A stretch of 64,000 nucleotides of DNA from Eublepharis macularius. Its lineage: Eukaryota; Chordata; Lepidosauria; Squamata; Eublepharidae. Positions 22,428-32,329 of this stretch are shown one piece after another (within the stretch, counting starts at the first letter, position 1; each line of letters starts with the position of its first letter). Below the pieces are notes generated by a model. It was not told where the DNA came from and ran no database searches. It saw nothing but the letters and a program-made list of their open reading frames with translations. The position numbers and the translations under genes were made by a program. The stretch spans positions 24,425,232 to 24,489,231 of the forward strand of contig NC_072794.1 of assembly GCF_028583425.1 (NCBI RefSeq), in the 5' to 3' direction.

Positions 22428-22445
22428 CTGGCACCCGAGCAGCCA
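22428..22445 (+). promoter_or_regulatory. Probable primer-binding site
   Basis: The sequence ctggcacccgagcagcca follows the 5' LTR after one base. Its TGGCACCCGA start resembles a PBS complementary to the 3' end of tRNA-Lys, with mismatches. The primer assignment is tentative. Confidence 0.5.
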
Positions 22446-22533
22446 AGGACCCTCCCCCATCTACCAGCGCCTGGAACAGGCCCCTCATCGAGTGCACTCC
22501 ATCACTTCTGCGGACCCTTGTCAACTGGTAAGC

Positions 22534-23634
22534 ATGGGAAATTCGTTGACGCTGCCTCAGCAAAGGCATGTGAAAGAATTGTGTTTTTTAGTCAAGAAGT
22601 CTGGCGGGACCAGCACTTCAGCTCATATAACATCTCATTCAACATCTTCACCTCCATTGTCCGGCATATCCGGAAGGAGGTTCCCTGAACCTACGGGACT
22701 GGGAGGAAGTAGGGAGAATTTTGCACATGGAGCCACGAGCTCTGGTGGAATTGCTGCAAACTTGGCACCAATGTCGCCATGCTGTGGAGTGCTTTAGCTC
22801 GCCTTCAAAACCTCCAGCAGCTTCCCTTCTAAACGTCCCCCCTTCATCTTCCCCCTGCCATCTCTTGCCTCCTTCGGCACCTGCTGTTCCTTCAGCACCT
22901 CCTTCTGCAGTCTTAAAACCTCAGATTCAGCCAACAAACACCCTGTTAGATTCCCCTTCTCCAAAGGCTTCAGAATGTAAGCTAGTTGCTCCTTCAGCTC
23001 AATTATCTAAGGAATGTCCACCAAAGTATGCTGAGGTGCAGTTGCTTCCTCCAGCACAGCTCAGCTCTTCCTCTCCTCCACAACCTTCTGCACCCCCCAG
23101 TAAAGATTTCAATCCTCCACCTTCTGCTGGAAAAATCTCAGCAGGTCTTGTGAGGGAGGTACTGGAACAAGATCGCCTCCAGGCTGCTCTAGCCAAGGCT
23201 CCCACTGAAAGCATTCCAGAATCGACAGAAATGCTGTCAGTGAGCTCAGTGCATTTCACAGGGAATGTGGATGCTGCAGAATTAACTGAAATGGCTAAAT
23301 CTGAGGATGTGGCAGAATTAACTGAGATGCTTGCTATCTGCCCAGTTCATGTAATGAATCAAGTTACTGATCAGAGCCACCAGACTGTGGAATATAAGCC
23401 TCTCTTATACTGTTCTTACTGCGCTGAGAAAAACCACAGAGCCCTATCCAGATTTTATCAAGCTTCAAGTTGATGACACTGACTCTCAAGAAAAGTTACT
23501 CCTTAACTTGGCTAAAGAGAATGCTACTTCTGAGTACCGAAGGGTTATTGCAGGTCTGGGAAAACCCCCGGAGTTGGCAGACATGGTTAGAGCTTGCCAA
23601 GAGATAGGAAATCCCTTTCATCAAGACTTTTTGC
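22534..23634 (+). pseudogene. Retroviral gag remnant
   Basis: Begins with an N-myristoylation-type start, MGNSLT (22534), typical of retroviral matrix. The frame then shifts at about 22720-22790. The second frame (to 23475) is Pro/Ser-rich with PPKYAEV, possibly a late-domain-like region, and after another break the sequence at 23490-23634 reads like the capsid C-terminus (EYRRVIAGLGKPPELADMVR, then ACQEIGNPFHQDF). At least two frameshifts and the L1 insertion break it. The nucleocapsid zinc knuckles and protease are not seen after the L1. Confidence 0.75.
23623..23634 (+). repeat. L1 target-site duplication, left copy
   Basis: The 12 bases aagactttttgc recur exactly at 29708-29719 after the L1 poly(A) end. 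This marks a single target-primed insertion into the provirus gag region. Confidence 0.93.
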
Positions 23635-23745
23635 GGGGCGTGGCGTCGGCTCTGACAGGGATGGACGCTTGAAGCGCGGGCTCCCTCTCAGCTCCACCTT
23701 GAAGCCTCTTTAACCTTCCATGGTTTGCGTTCCTAATATCTTAAT

Positions 23746-24726
23746 ATGAAGGGTAAGCACGATCAGAATATTAAAAAACAGAATTTAAAAGCTACAAAGT
23801 GCTTACAAAGCTTTTTCACAGCGTCACAGCAATCGGCTCTTACGGGAGAGGCAGAGGAAGCAGCAGATAACATGGCGGCCGCGGGAAGCGCGGTAGCTGC
23901 TCAAGAAGTCCTCGCCTCTGATCCAGCATTAAAAGTTATGCTGAAGGATTTAGAAAAGAGCATTTTGGATAAAATATCAGTTATGTTAAACCCCTTAACT
24001 GAACAAATAAACGAGCTTACTATGGCAATGAATACTGTTATCCAAAAAACGGACTGCGCGTTAGATCAATCCGTGGCATTACAAGAAGATATACGAGTGC
24101 TACAAAAAGAAAGTGACAGTGCTCAGTCCAGGATTTTGTATCTTGAACTCCAGGTCCGGAGCCAGAATTTGAAGTTCAGGGGTTTGGATGAATCTATTAC
24201 TGCAAAGTTCGACCTCTCCCATTTTCTATCTACTTGGCTGGCGGAATTGCTGCAGCTGGAGGAGGGTGCAGTTCCAGTCATATCTAAGGCTTACAGGGTT
24301 GGTCCTGTGAAGTCAGAAAAACGAAAAGGCCCTAGGGATATAATAGCGGTTTTTACTGACTGGAGGTTAAGGAAGAAAATCTTGGAGATGGCAAGGACAC
24401 AGAAATTGTTAACATACAAGGAAATGAGAGTGTCTGTGTATACTGATTTACCCAAGGAAGTTTTAGAAAAAAGGAAAAGACTTAAACAAATAACTGACGA
24501 GCTGCAAAAAGCCCATATGGAATATCGCTGGGTGAATCTTTGTAATCTCCGTGTCAAGTTTAATGGCAAGATATTTTATGCTTCTGATCTGGATTCAGGT
24601 TTTCTTCCCTTACAACAAGTTGGAATATCACCTGCAATGGAACTGGAACTTACATCTCAAAAAAGAAAAAGGAGCCAGCCTTTAACCCCTCAGAAGGGTA
24701 GTAAAATTCCAGTTCTTAATAACTAA
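23746..24726 (+). CDS. L1 ORF1 protein (326 aa)
   Basis: ORF1p is the nucleic-acid chaperone that trimerises on L1 RNA to form the cytoplasmic RNP. Here residues 1-50 are basic and Ala-rich, and about 60-145 form a heptad-rich helical segment (LKDLEKSILDKISVML to QSRILYLELQVRS), as expected of the coiled coil. An RRM-like start LKFRGLDE lies at about 152-159, and a C-terminal domain follows with DIIAVFTDWRLRKKIL and YTDLPKEVLEKRKRLK, ending with YRWVNL. These match the usual coiled coil, RRM, CTD order of L1 ORF1. The start is an ATG. The length is normal (about 330). It is intact. Confidence 0.93.
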   Translation: MKGKHDQNIKKQNLKATKCLQSFFTASQQSALTGEAEEAADNMAAAGSAVAAQEVLASDPALKVMLKDLEKSILDKISVMLNPLTEQINELTMAMNTVIQKTDCALDQSVALQEDIRVLQKESDSAQSRILYLELQVRSQNLKFRGLDESITAKFDLSHFLSTWLAELLQLEEGAVPVISKAYRVGPVKSEKRKGPRDIIAVFTDWRLRKKILEMARTQKLLTYKEMRVSVYTDLPKEVLEKRKRLKQITDELQKAHMEYRWVNLCNLRVKFNGKIFYASDLDSGFLPLQQVGISPAMELELTSQKRKRSQPLTPQKGSKIPVLNN

Positions 24727-25667
24727 TAATTACTATTGATGTCTGTGGATATAAGAATGTAAATGGAACGTGACTCTTTTAATTTGCTTTGTATGATCAT
24801 GAGGCTTGTGGGTGGAGTTGAGATGTTTAAGCCTGCCTAATAGCCTCTGAAGAGACAGTCCTTTTTGTTGGGTTTTTATACGATAACTTCAGTGAGAAGA
24901 CCTTCTTGCTGGGTTATTAAGGGCTGTTTAGTATTTTCTTTAGATTTCATAACTATATACACGAATTGATAATACTGTTATTTAATAAGTAATTAATATA
25001 TAGTAGTTTATTAGCTTGTTATATTTAGAATTTATAAGGTAGTTAAGTTGTGTTCTTAAGATTAGATGTAAATCCTTTAGATAAGTTTGAATTGATAATA
25101 CTGTTATTTAATAAGTAATTAATATATAGTAGTTTATTAGCTTGTTATATTTAGAATTTATAAGGTAGTTAAGTTGTGTTCTTAAGATTAGGTGTAAATC
25201 CTTTAGATAAGTTTTTTTTTCTTTTTTGTTTGTTTGTTTGTTCGTTAAGATTTCCCAAATTGTAGCTTTGTTAAATTGTAATAGTTTACACACATTAGGA
25301 GTAGTATTTCCACTTTTAAGAAGTTTTTCAGAGTTATATAGACAAATTTAACTTAAGGGGGGAAGAAAGGGGGGGAAACTTTACTGTTAAGAATTCTGGT
25401 TATAACATATTTGGAATAAGTGTTGTCATATTAGATTAAGGATTTTGTTTATTAAAGACTTTTTTGGTGTTGTTAATTCACGATTGCTGAATTAAACCTG
25501 TTCATTTAAAACTCTAAAAAAAAAGAGAGAGGGAGAGAGAGAGAGAGAGAGAGTGAGAAGCGAGGAGTAAGGGGGAGAAGAAAGGTCAATTGGCTAGAGA
25601 CAGTGTGTAGTTGATATAACAAGGAAAGCATTTGATTTGCCTTATATCAGGGTCTGAATACATAGGA
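24727..25667 (+). other. Long L1 inter-ORF spacer with a 126-bp tandem duplication
   Basis: 941 bp separate the ORF1 stop from the ORF2 ATG, much longer than in mammalian L1. It is AT-rich. A 126-bp unit is tandemly repeated (24963-25088 and 25089-25214) with one mismatch. A poly-T/(GTTT)n patch (25214-25245) and a (GA)n tract (25525-25552) follow just upstream of ORF2. Possible roles, such as an internal promoter or help for ORF2 translation, are speculation. Confidence 0.85.
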
Positions 25668-28600
25668 ATGGCTACTATTTCGAATCTAAATATTATTTCT
25701 CAGAATGTTCGTGGTTTAAATAATTTAGTTAAGAGAAAACGTATTATGTCCAATCTGTCAAAAATTAATACGGATATAGCTTTCTTACAAGAAACTCATC
25801 TTCATGCGACAAATGAAGCAGAGCTTAAAGCTGCATGGCTGCAATATCAATATCACGCTAAAGGATCCTCAAAGTCTAGGGGAGTTGCAATCTTGTTGTC
25901 TAAAAATATTCAATTTTTCCATAAAGCTACATTAAAGGACACGAGAGGGCGATATTTATTTGTCAAAGGGCAGATCAATGGTCATTTATATACCTTAGTA
26001 TCGATGTATGCACCCAATTTTAACCAATTGGCATTTATAGAGGATACATTTCAAAAATTAAAAAAATTTCAGGAGGGTTCTGTCATAGTGGGTGGAGACC
26101 TTAACTATATAGCAAACTATACTATGGATAAATCTCATTTCAAAAATAGGAAATTTAAAAATTCTAAACAAGACACACGACTACCTGCAATATTTAATCA
26201 ATTTCATTTAGTAGACATTTGGAGGGAACAAAACAAATTAGAAAAAGATTTCACTTATTTTTCGCCTCGCCATAATATTTACACTAGAATAGATTACATA
26301 CTCTTATCTGATAATCTGGTTAAAAAAACGCAACAAGTTAAAATAGGAAATATTGAGTATTCTGATCATGCTTGGGTACGATGTGTATTATCTATGGATA
26401 CAGATGTTATAAAGGAAAGACACTGGACATTTAATAAAAATTTGATATTTAATGAAAGTAATGTAAAAGCGATCGAACAATATATTAATCAGTATCTTGT
26501 AGAAAATCAAACTGAAACAATCTCTCCACATCTGGTATGGGACGCTCTTAAAGTGGTGATTCGAGGTCAATTAATAGCTCTGTCAGCATATTTAAACAAG
26601 AAGAAAAAACTTCAGAAACAAGAAATCTTGAATAGAATTCAATGTCTAGAAAACCTACATAAAGAAAGGGGTAGTAAGAAAATTTACAAACAACTGTTAA
26701 ATGAACGAAAATTGTTAGATTCTTTGGAATCAAATCAGATTCAAAGAAATCTATTGTTTTTAAAACAAAAATATTGGTATAATTCTCCAAGGACTTTACG
26801 TTATTTATCTTGGAAAGTAAAAGAAAAGAGGATTGTAAGATCTATTAGAATTATTCAAGATGATACTGGCCAATGTCATACTAAGCCGGCAGAAATAGTG
26901 CAGGTCTTTAAAGATTTTTACTCTAAATTATATTCATCTAGTAATCCCAATAAGACAAAGATTGAAGAATTTTTGTTAAACCATAAAGCTATTAGGAAAA
27001 TAACAGAAGCACATCGTCAAATATTAGAAAATCCAATTTCTAGTTCAGAAGTATTAGACTCAATTAAAAATTTAAAGAACAATAAGGCATCAGGGCCAGA
27101 TGGCTATTCATCTGAGTTTTATAAGAAGTTTGCAACGATATTGACCCCTCCATTAGTGTCTGTGTGTAATAACATATTTAAATCAGGTACACTTCCCCAT
27201 TCTTGGTCAGAGGCTACTATAACAATGATTCCCAAACAGGGTAAAAATATCTTACAACCTGGTTCTTATAGACCAATATCACTTTTAAACGTAGATTATA
27301 AGATTTTTACGTCCATATTAGCTAAACGTCTCAGTTCATTTGTTGGGAATTATATACATCATGATCAAGTAGGGTTTATACCCAAAAGAGATATATCTGA
27401 TAATATCTATAAAGCCCTCAATATTCTTTCGTTTAGTAAATTGCTTCAAACTCAAACATTGTTTTTGTCATTAGATATTGAAAAAGCGTTTGATTCATTG
27501 GAAATTTCTTATTTAAAAGCACTTCTCCATCATATGAACTTTGGTAATAATTTTCTACAAGCCATAAGGGCGATATATTCGCATCCTCAAGCTAAAATCA
27601 AAGCTAATGGTATGTTATCAGAACCCATTAGACTGCAGAGAGGTACAAGACAAGGTTGCCCACTGTCCCCTATTTTGTTTGTGATTGCTATAGAACCACT
27701 GGCAGAGGCAATAAGAAATAACACTCAAATTCATGGTATTGTCCTTAGTAATAATACTTACAAATTAAATTTGTTTGCAGACGATATCCTTTTATATATT
27801 ACAAAACCATTTGTATCATTGCAATATCTGCAGTATGAGTTATCGAAATTTGGCCAAGTTTCAGGATTACTAATTAATCAGAGTAAATCTAGTATGTTAC
27901 CCATTAATTTGGAAGGAACAACTCAAAATTTACTTAAACAAAAATATAAATATCAATGGGCTACTTCGCAATTCTCTTATCTTGGTATACAAATCCCTTC
28001 TGATTTGAATCAATTAATTCGAGTTAATCATATCCAAAAAATGAAAGAAATCAAAGACATTTTACATAAATGGAATAAACAACAACTATCATGGTTTGAA
28101 AGGTTTCACCTAATAAAATCTTTTATTTTTCCCAAAATTCTTTTTCTTTTTAGAACAGTTCCTATTGAAATTCCCCTTAAACTAATCAAAAAATGGCAAA
28201 CCATGTTAAACCGATTTTTATGGCAATTTAAACGTCCAAGAATTGCTTTTAAAGTTTTAAGAAAACAAACACAGCAAGGAGGCTTTAATTATCCAGATTT
28301 GGAACTTTATAATGTCGCTTCCAGATTGGTAGATATTATTCAGATAGTACAAAAGAAAGGAACAACCGATTGGATTAATATATTAAATGCATTGCATTAT
28401 CCTAAAACGACACTTGATATAATTTGGTCTAAACATAATATTCGTCCACTTTCTATTAATAACAATATTTTCTTTAGAGCAATTATTAAAACTTGGGACA
28501 AATATAAAAAAAAATTATTACCAGAAATATCTAGATTTTCAACAATAACATCACATAAGAGTTTTCCCATCCAATATAGCCTCTTGTGCTCTAAGACTTG

Positions 28601-29516
28601 GGAACATTTTAAATCTTTACGCCTGCTAGATATAGCTACCAAAAATGGCTTAATGGAAAGGTCTGATTTAGAGTTAAAACTCGGTAGAGATATACCTTGG
28701 TTTTTATATTTTCAATTAAGTTATCTATTAAGCGAACTTAAAATTAAAGATGTTATGAAAAGCTCTGAAACGGAATTAGAGCAAATTCTAAAAGCACCAG
28801 AGTTTATTCGTAAAGGCTTATTGTCCAAGATTTATAATATCCTTGTTTGTAATATAAAATCTTTTAACACAATATTACAGCAAAAATGGCAAAAAGATTG
28901 TGGAAACACTATTTCAGATAAAGACTGGGAACAAATTTGGAAATCTAAAATAGTTATCTCTCCAATTATTAATATAAGACTTCAGACTTACAAAATTATT
29001 CAACGATGGTATTTTACCCCACAGAAATTGGCTAAAATCTATTCAAATAGATCCCCTCTTTGCTGGAAGCGTTGTGGTGAACAAGGGTCTTATGCACATT
29101 GCTGGTGGAAATGTAATTATGTTGCAGAATTTTGGCATTCGGTTTTTCACCAAATTTTTTTAATCACATCTTATTCAATTCCCTTTAAACCGGAATTAAT
29201 TTTTTTGAATATCTGGGGGAACTATCCAATACCACAAATAAGGAAAGATTTAATTTTAATATTGTTGTCAGCAGCTAAAAATGCGATTGCGTCACGATGG
29301 AAATCGCATTTCCCCCCAAATCTCACTACGTGGTATATGAAGGTATGGGATCATTTGATCATGGAGAAAATAACAGATAGGATGCAGTTACAAATGAACC
29401 CTGCCAAATCTTCAGATTTTTATGAGAAGTGGTTTCCTTTCCTGGATTTCCTCTCTAAGGAAAATCTACTCATTACAAAGCTACCATATTATGAGATTGT
29501 TAACCCAGAAATTTAA
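25668..29516 (+). CDS. L1 ORF2 protein: endonuclease and reverse transcriptase (1282 aa)
   Basis: ORF2p nicks target DNA and reverse-transcribes L1 RNA at the nick. The ATG at 25668 (MATISNLNIISQNVRGLNN) is preferred: the frame is open 12 codons further upstream, but from a TTG. The APE-type endonuclease spans about 1-235, with the N of SQNVRGLNN, LQETH, YAPN, GGDLNYIAN, RIDYILLS and the closing SDHAW. RT motifs follow: GPDGYSSEFYK, RPISLLNVDYKI, LSLDIEKAFDSL, RGTRQGCPLSPILF and the catalytic FADD. A Cys-rich segment CWKRCGEQGSYAHCWWKC closes the C-terminal part. No stop or frameshift is present and the length is normal (human about 1275). Confidence 0.95.
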   Translation: MATISNLNIISQNVRGLNNLVKRKRIMSNLSKINTDIAFLQETHLHATNEAELKAAWLQYQYHAKGSSKSRGVAILLSKNIQFFHKATLKDTRGRYLFVKGQINGHLYTLVSMYAPNFNQLAFIEDTFQKLKKFQEGSVIVGGDLNYIANYTMDKSHFKNRKFKNSKQDTRLPAIFNQFHLVDIWREQNKLEKDFTYFSPRHNIYTRIDYILLSDNLVKKTQQVKIGNIEYSDHAWVRCVLSMDTDVIKERHWTFNKNLIFNESNVKAIEQYINQYLVENQTETISPHLVWDALKVVIRGQLIALSAYLNKKKKLQKQEILNRIQCLENLHKERGSKKIYKQLLNERKLLDSLESNQIQRNLLFLKQKYWYNSPRTLRYLSWKVKEKRIVRSIRIIQDDTGQCHTKPAEIVQVFKDFYSKLYSSSNPNKTKIEEFLLNHKAIRKITEAHRQILENPISSSEVLDSIKNLKNNKASGPDGYSSEFYKKFATILTPPLVSVCNNIFKSGTLPHSWSEATITMIPKQGKNILQPGSYRPISLLNVDYKIFTSILAKRLSSFVGNYIHHDQVGFIPKRDISDNIYKALNILSFSKLLQTQTLFLSLDIEKAFDSLEISYLKALLHHMNFGNNFLQAIRAIYSHPQAKIKANGMLSEPIRLQRGTRQGCPLSPILFVIAIEPLAEAIRNNTQIHGIVLSNNTYKLNLFADDILLYITKPFVSLQYLQYELSKFGQVSGLLINQSKSSMLPINLEGTTQNLLKQKYKYQWATSQFSYLGIQIPSDLNQLIRVNHIQKMKEIKDILHKWNKQQLSWFERFHLIKSFIFPKILFLFRTVPIEIPLKLIKKWQTMLNRFLWQFKRPRIAFKVLRKQTQQGGFNYPDLELYNVASRLVDIIQIVQKKGTTDWINILNALHYPKTTLDIIWSKHNIRPLSINNNIFFRAIIKTWDKYKKKLLPEISRFSTITSHKSFPIQYSLLCSKTWEHFKSLRLLDIATKNGLMERSDLELKLGRDIPWFLYFQLSYLLSELKIKDVMKSSETELEQILKAPEFIRKGLLSKIYNILVCNIKSFNTILQQKWQKDCGNTISDKDWEQIWKSKIVISPIINIRLQTYKIIQRWYFTPQKLAKIYSNRSPLCWKRCGEQGSYAHCWWKCNYVAEFWHSVFHQIFLITSYSIPFKPELIFLNIWGNYPIPQIRKDLILILLSAAKNAIASRWKSHFPPNLTTWYMKVWDHLIMEKITDRMQLQMNPAKSSDFYEKWFPFLDFLSKENLLITKLPYYEIVNPEI

Positions 29517-29707
29517 TTTTTTGAATGAAACATAGTATTATATCGGTAGTAATTGTATCAATCTAGTTACAGTGTTGTATTGGAAATTTTATCACTACCA
29601 CTGTTTAGCTATATGATCTTTGTTACGATAACACTGTACGGTAAAGCGATCATTTCTTTATTTATTGTATTTTTTTTTCCTTAATAAAAATTAAAATTAA
29701 AAAAAAA

Positions 29708-29719
29708 AAGACTTTTTGC
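29708..29719 (+). repeat. L1 target-site duplication, right copy
   Basis: aagactttttgc, identical to 23623-23634. The first two A residues may merge with the poly(A) tail. Confidence 0.9.
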
Positions 29720-30800
29720 TTGCTGCCGCTCTCCCTCAGGGAGAATGCCAGGATCCTGGGGGAGGAGGTGTAAAACCAAGACCTACCAGCCCGACTGGAA
29801 ATGGAACCCCCCACACACACTTGTAGCTTTACAACAGCTTCTGGGTACTCTAAATTGGGTCAATCCCTCTTTTGCTCTTCCTACCAGTCTCCTGAGCCTC
29901 CTGTTCTCTTCACTGACCACTGCAAAACATCCAAGTGATGTTATTCAAGTCTTACAATCAGTTAATGGCATCCTGGCTCAGCAGTGTGTCAATCAGATTC
30001 CTTCCATGACTTCAGGATTTTTCCTTGTGCATTTTTTCTACCCCCCAGACTCCTACAGGAGTTTTAGCAATTTCTCAAGAGTCTCACACTTTTCTGGTTA
30101 AGAGAGAGGATATCCTGGTGGCTGCACCCCAGATTGCCACCAGGGTCTCTCCAATGCCACCACAGTCTCTCCAATCTTATGGCCTCATTGTAGCTCCTGA
30201 ATCTCCGCTTACCCTCGTTGCTTTGCAGCAGCTCCTAAGCAACCTCAATTGGGTGCAACCTTATTTTTCTTTATCTACCAGTCTGTTGAGTCCAGTGTTT
30301 TCCTCGCTTACTACCACGAAACATCCCAGCAATCTTATCACTGCTCCCCTGCCAGCCCAGGTAGCTTTACAACAAGTAAACAAGATTTTAGCTCAGCAGT
30401 GTGCTAACAGAATCCCTGTGGGACTTGATGGCCTTCATCTTTTCATCCTCCCCACACTCCCACTGGAGTTCTGGGAATACTATGGGAATGTCTTTCTTGT
30501 AAAATGATTGTATTTCTCTCTCATGGGTCTCACAAAAATGTTTATACCATGGCTGATCTCTGTGCTATAGCACGAAAGTGTGCTATTGAGCACACTGGTT
30601 ATGTTTTGCTGTTCATAAATCTGCTTTTTCCTAAAAATGATTTAAATCACCTCCTGTGTAATTCTGTGCAGTTCCAGACTGCTCTTGCAAACTTTGTGGA
30701 ATCTCCTCAGCCGCTGCACGCTGCAGTTTTTTCTAATAGTAGCCACTCCCAGAAGAGCTATTGTGTTTCACAGCAAAGGTTGCTGAATTACTAAATATTC
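29720..30800 (+). pseudogene. Retroviral pol remnant with duplicated RT-thumb segment
   Basis: After the L1, the provirus passes from gag into reverse-transcriptase thumb-like sequence without protease or the RT palm. One copy lies at 29817-30002 (TLVALQQLLGTLNWVNPSF to AQQCVNQIP) and a second, related copy at 30211-30417 (TLVALQQLLSNLNWVQPYF to AQQCANRIP). They are offset by about 394 bp, and similarity continues to about 30490. The frame at 30504-30794 may derive from the RNase H/connection region (low confidence). All is frameshifted relative to gag. Confidence 0.7.
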
Positions 30801-30829
30801 TCTTCAAGCTCATCTCTAACTCACACTAT

Positions 30830-31735
30830 GTTTATAAACTAATCAGCTGTCTTCTTGGCGCTTATTTAGCACCCCCTATCAATTGTAATCTTATAGCTCT
30901 GCTTCTACACTCCTTCTTTCACTGTTATAAGTGACATTCTATCTTAAAATCTTCTGCCTTGTAGGATCAACAGAAATCCTGGTATCAAAGTACACAAAGC
31001 CTAAAAATTTTCTGAAAGCTCTCTGTCATCTGCCTCAAAACTTCTTTGGTTTGATTGGTTGTCTGTTCCTTAATTATTCACATTATTTCTAGTCTGTCTT
31101 TCTCACTGAAACTCCAGGTGAATTACAGCATAGGTCTGTATGCTTAAATCTCTAAAGCAGCTTGTTTAGCAAGTGTTTACTTTCAGTCAAAAGAAATAAA
31201 AGTTCAACTGTTTGTGTTACTTATTTGCATGTAACCACTTAAGTTTTCTAGTAAGGATTCCCACCATGGAAAGGGGAGTCTCTATTCTTCATGAAATAGA
31301 ATTAGAATTCTCCATTAGACCACTCCTCAGAGGGAAGAAACTGCTTCTCATGTTCTTTCCCATCTCCTGGGATATAACACTGACAGCTACTCTAGAATAT
31401 AACAAAACAAAATTAAATGTTTATTTTTCAAAAAGCATATTGGTTTCATTAAAGTAGTTCTTACTTCTTAAAGTTACTTCATCCAAACTCATTCACACAA
31501 ATCTCTTATAAGGTTTTACACACAGCTATCCTCTCTGACTCTTATTCACAGATAATATTTCTCTCATCACCACTTCAACATATTCAGGCAGCGCACAGCT
31601 AGCCTGCTTTCTTCTCACCCCCCCCTCCTCCTCACTCCCACAAACAAAGCTAAGTTAGTGAACATTCCTGAGGTGGGGTGCTGCTTGACTCTCAGCTTGC
31701 CAGCCACTGTTTCCAAGCGGCTCAGCCATTGTTCT
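30830..31735 (-). mobile_element. LTR fragment inserted in the provirus, minus strand
   Basis: The reverse complement of 31380-31620 matches the solo LTR at 59059-61616. Shared blocks are agaaagcaggctagct-like, ctgcctgaatatgttgaag, aatgaagtaactttaaga and ttttgttttg-tatat. It therefore belongs to another ERV family that landed here in the opposite orientation. Exact ends were not fixed: provirus sequence resumes by about 31763 as integrase. Confidence 0.6.
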
Positions 31736-31759
31736 TACTCATAAAATCCCTTACAATTC

Positions 31760-32235
31760 TACAGGTCAGGCGATTGTAAAACAAGCTAATCGCTCTATTA
31801 AAACCCTCCTCTCTAAACAATTACAACAAAGGGGGAGGAGGGTCCCAACGCTGGGAATGAATACAGCAAATTCATAAATGTTTATTCACGTATAATCAGC
31901 TTAATTTTTCGTAGCCACAAGCTGCTGCCTCCCCAAATACCTCTGCCGTTGATAGACATTTCTGGCAGAAACCACAGTTACCTACTCCACAGGTGTACTA
32001 TCGGAGCCTGCCAGATAAGACCTGGCAGGGGCCAGTCCCCCTGTTAACTTGGGGGAAAGGGTATGTTTCTGTTTTGTCATCCACAGGTCCTTTGTGGGTC
32101 CCTACCAGGCGTATCCAGCCAGCTCATGGCATCCAAGTGGCAACCAACCCGAAATGGAAAAAAGTCAGCCTGAAGCAAACCTCAGACTGCCAATTCACTT
32201 CTCATTCCTTGTGTGCTGTCCTCGCAACTTAATGT
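31760..32235 (+). pseudogene. Retroviral integrase C-terminal remnant
   Basis: Reads STGQAIVKQANRSIKTLLSK (catalytic-core end), and after breaks VYYRSLPDKTWQGPVPLLTW with GKGYVSVLSSTGPLWVPTRR, the SH3-like integrase C-terminal domain with its Trp-rich pattern. The order fits a betaretrovirus-like pol end. The zinc-binding N-terminus and most of the D,D(35)E core are missing, and an in-frame stop lies between the two parts. Confidence 0.8.
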
Positions 32236-32329
32236 ATCACCTTTTGCCTTGAGGAGTCTACTGATTAATTGCTTCTCTGTTGAAAAGTGCTATGCTAGAT
32301 TCCAGCTGTGACTCTACAGTGAATCTCCT

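Larger units (their letters stand above)
23635..29707 (+). mobile_element. Full-length L1 LINE, both ORFs open
   Basis: A 6.07-kb element with a short 5' UTR (23635-23745, GC-rich, starting ggggcgtggcgtcggctctg), ORF1, a 0.9-kb spacer, ORF2, a 3' UTR with AATAAA (about 29683) and an A-rich tail ending at 29707. Exact 12-bp target duplications flank it. No stop or frameshift occurs in either ORF and the expected catalytic motifs are present, so it could be retrotransposition-competent or very recently so. It sits in sense with the provirus and antisense to the FMO gene. Confidence 0.95.

Noticed and set aside
22492..23475. Functional gag gene
   Set aside because: At least two frame breaks plus the L1 insertion disrupt it, so it is listed as a pseudogene.
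25632..25667. An earlier start for L1 ORF2 at 25632
   Set aside because: The codon there is TTG. The first ATG at 25668 begins the conserved endonuclease sequence and gives the usual length.
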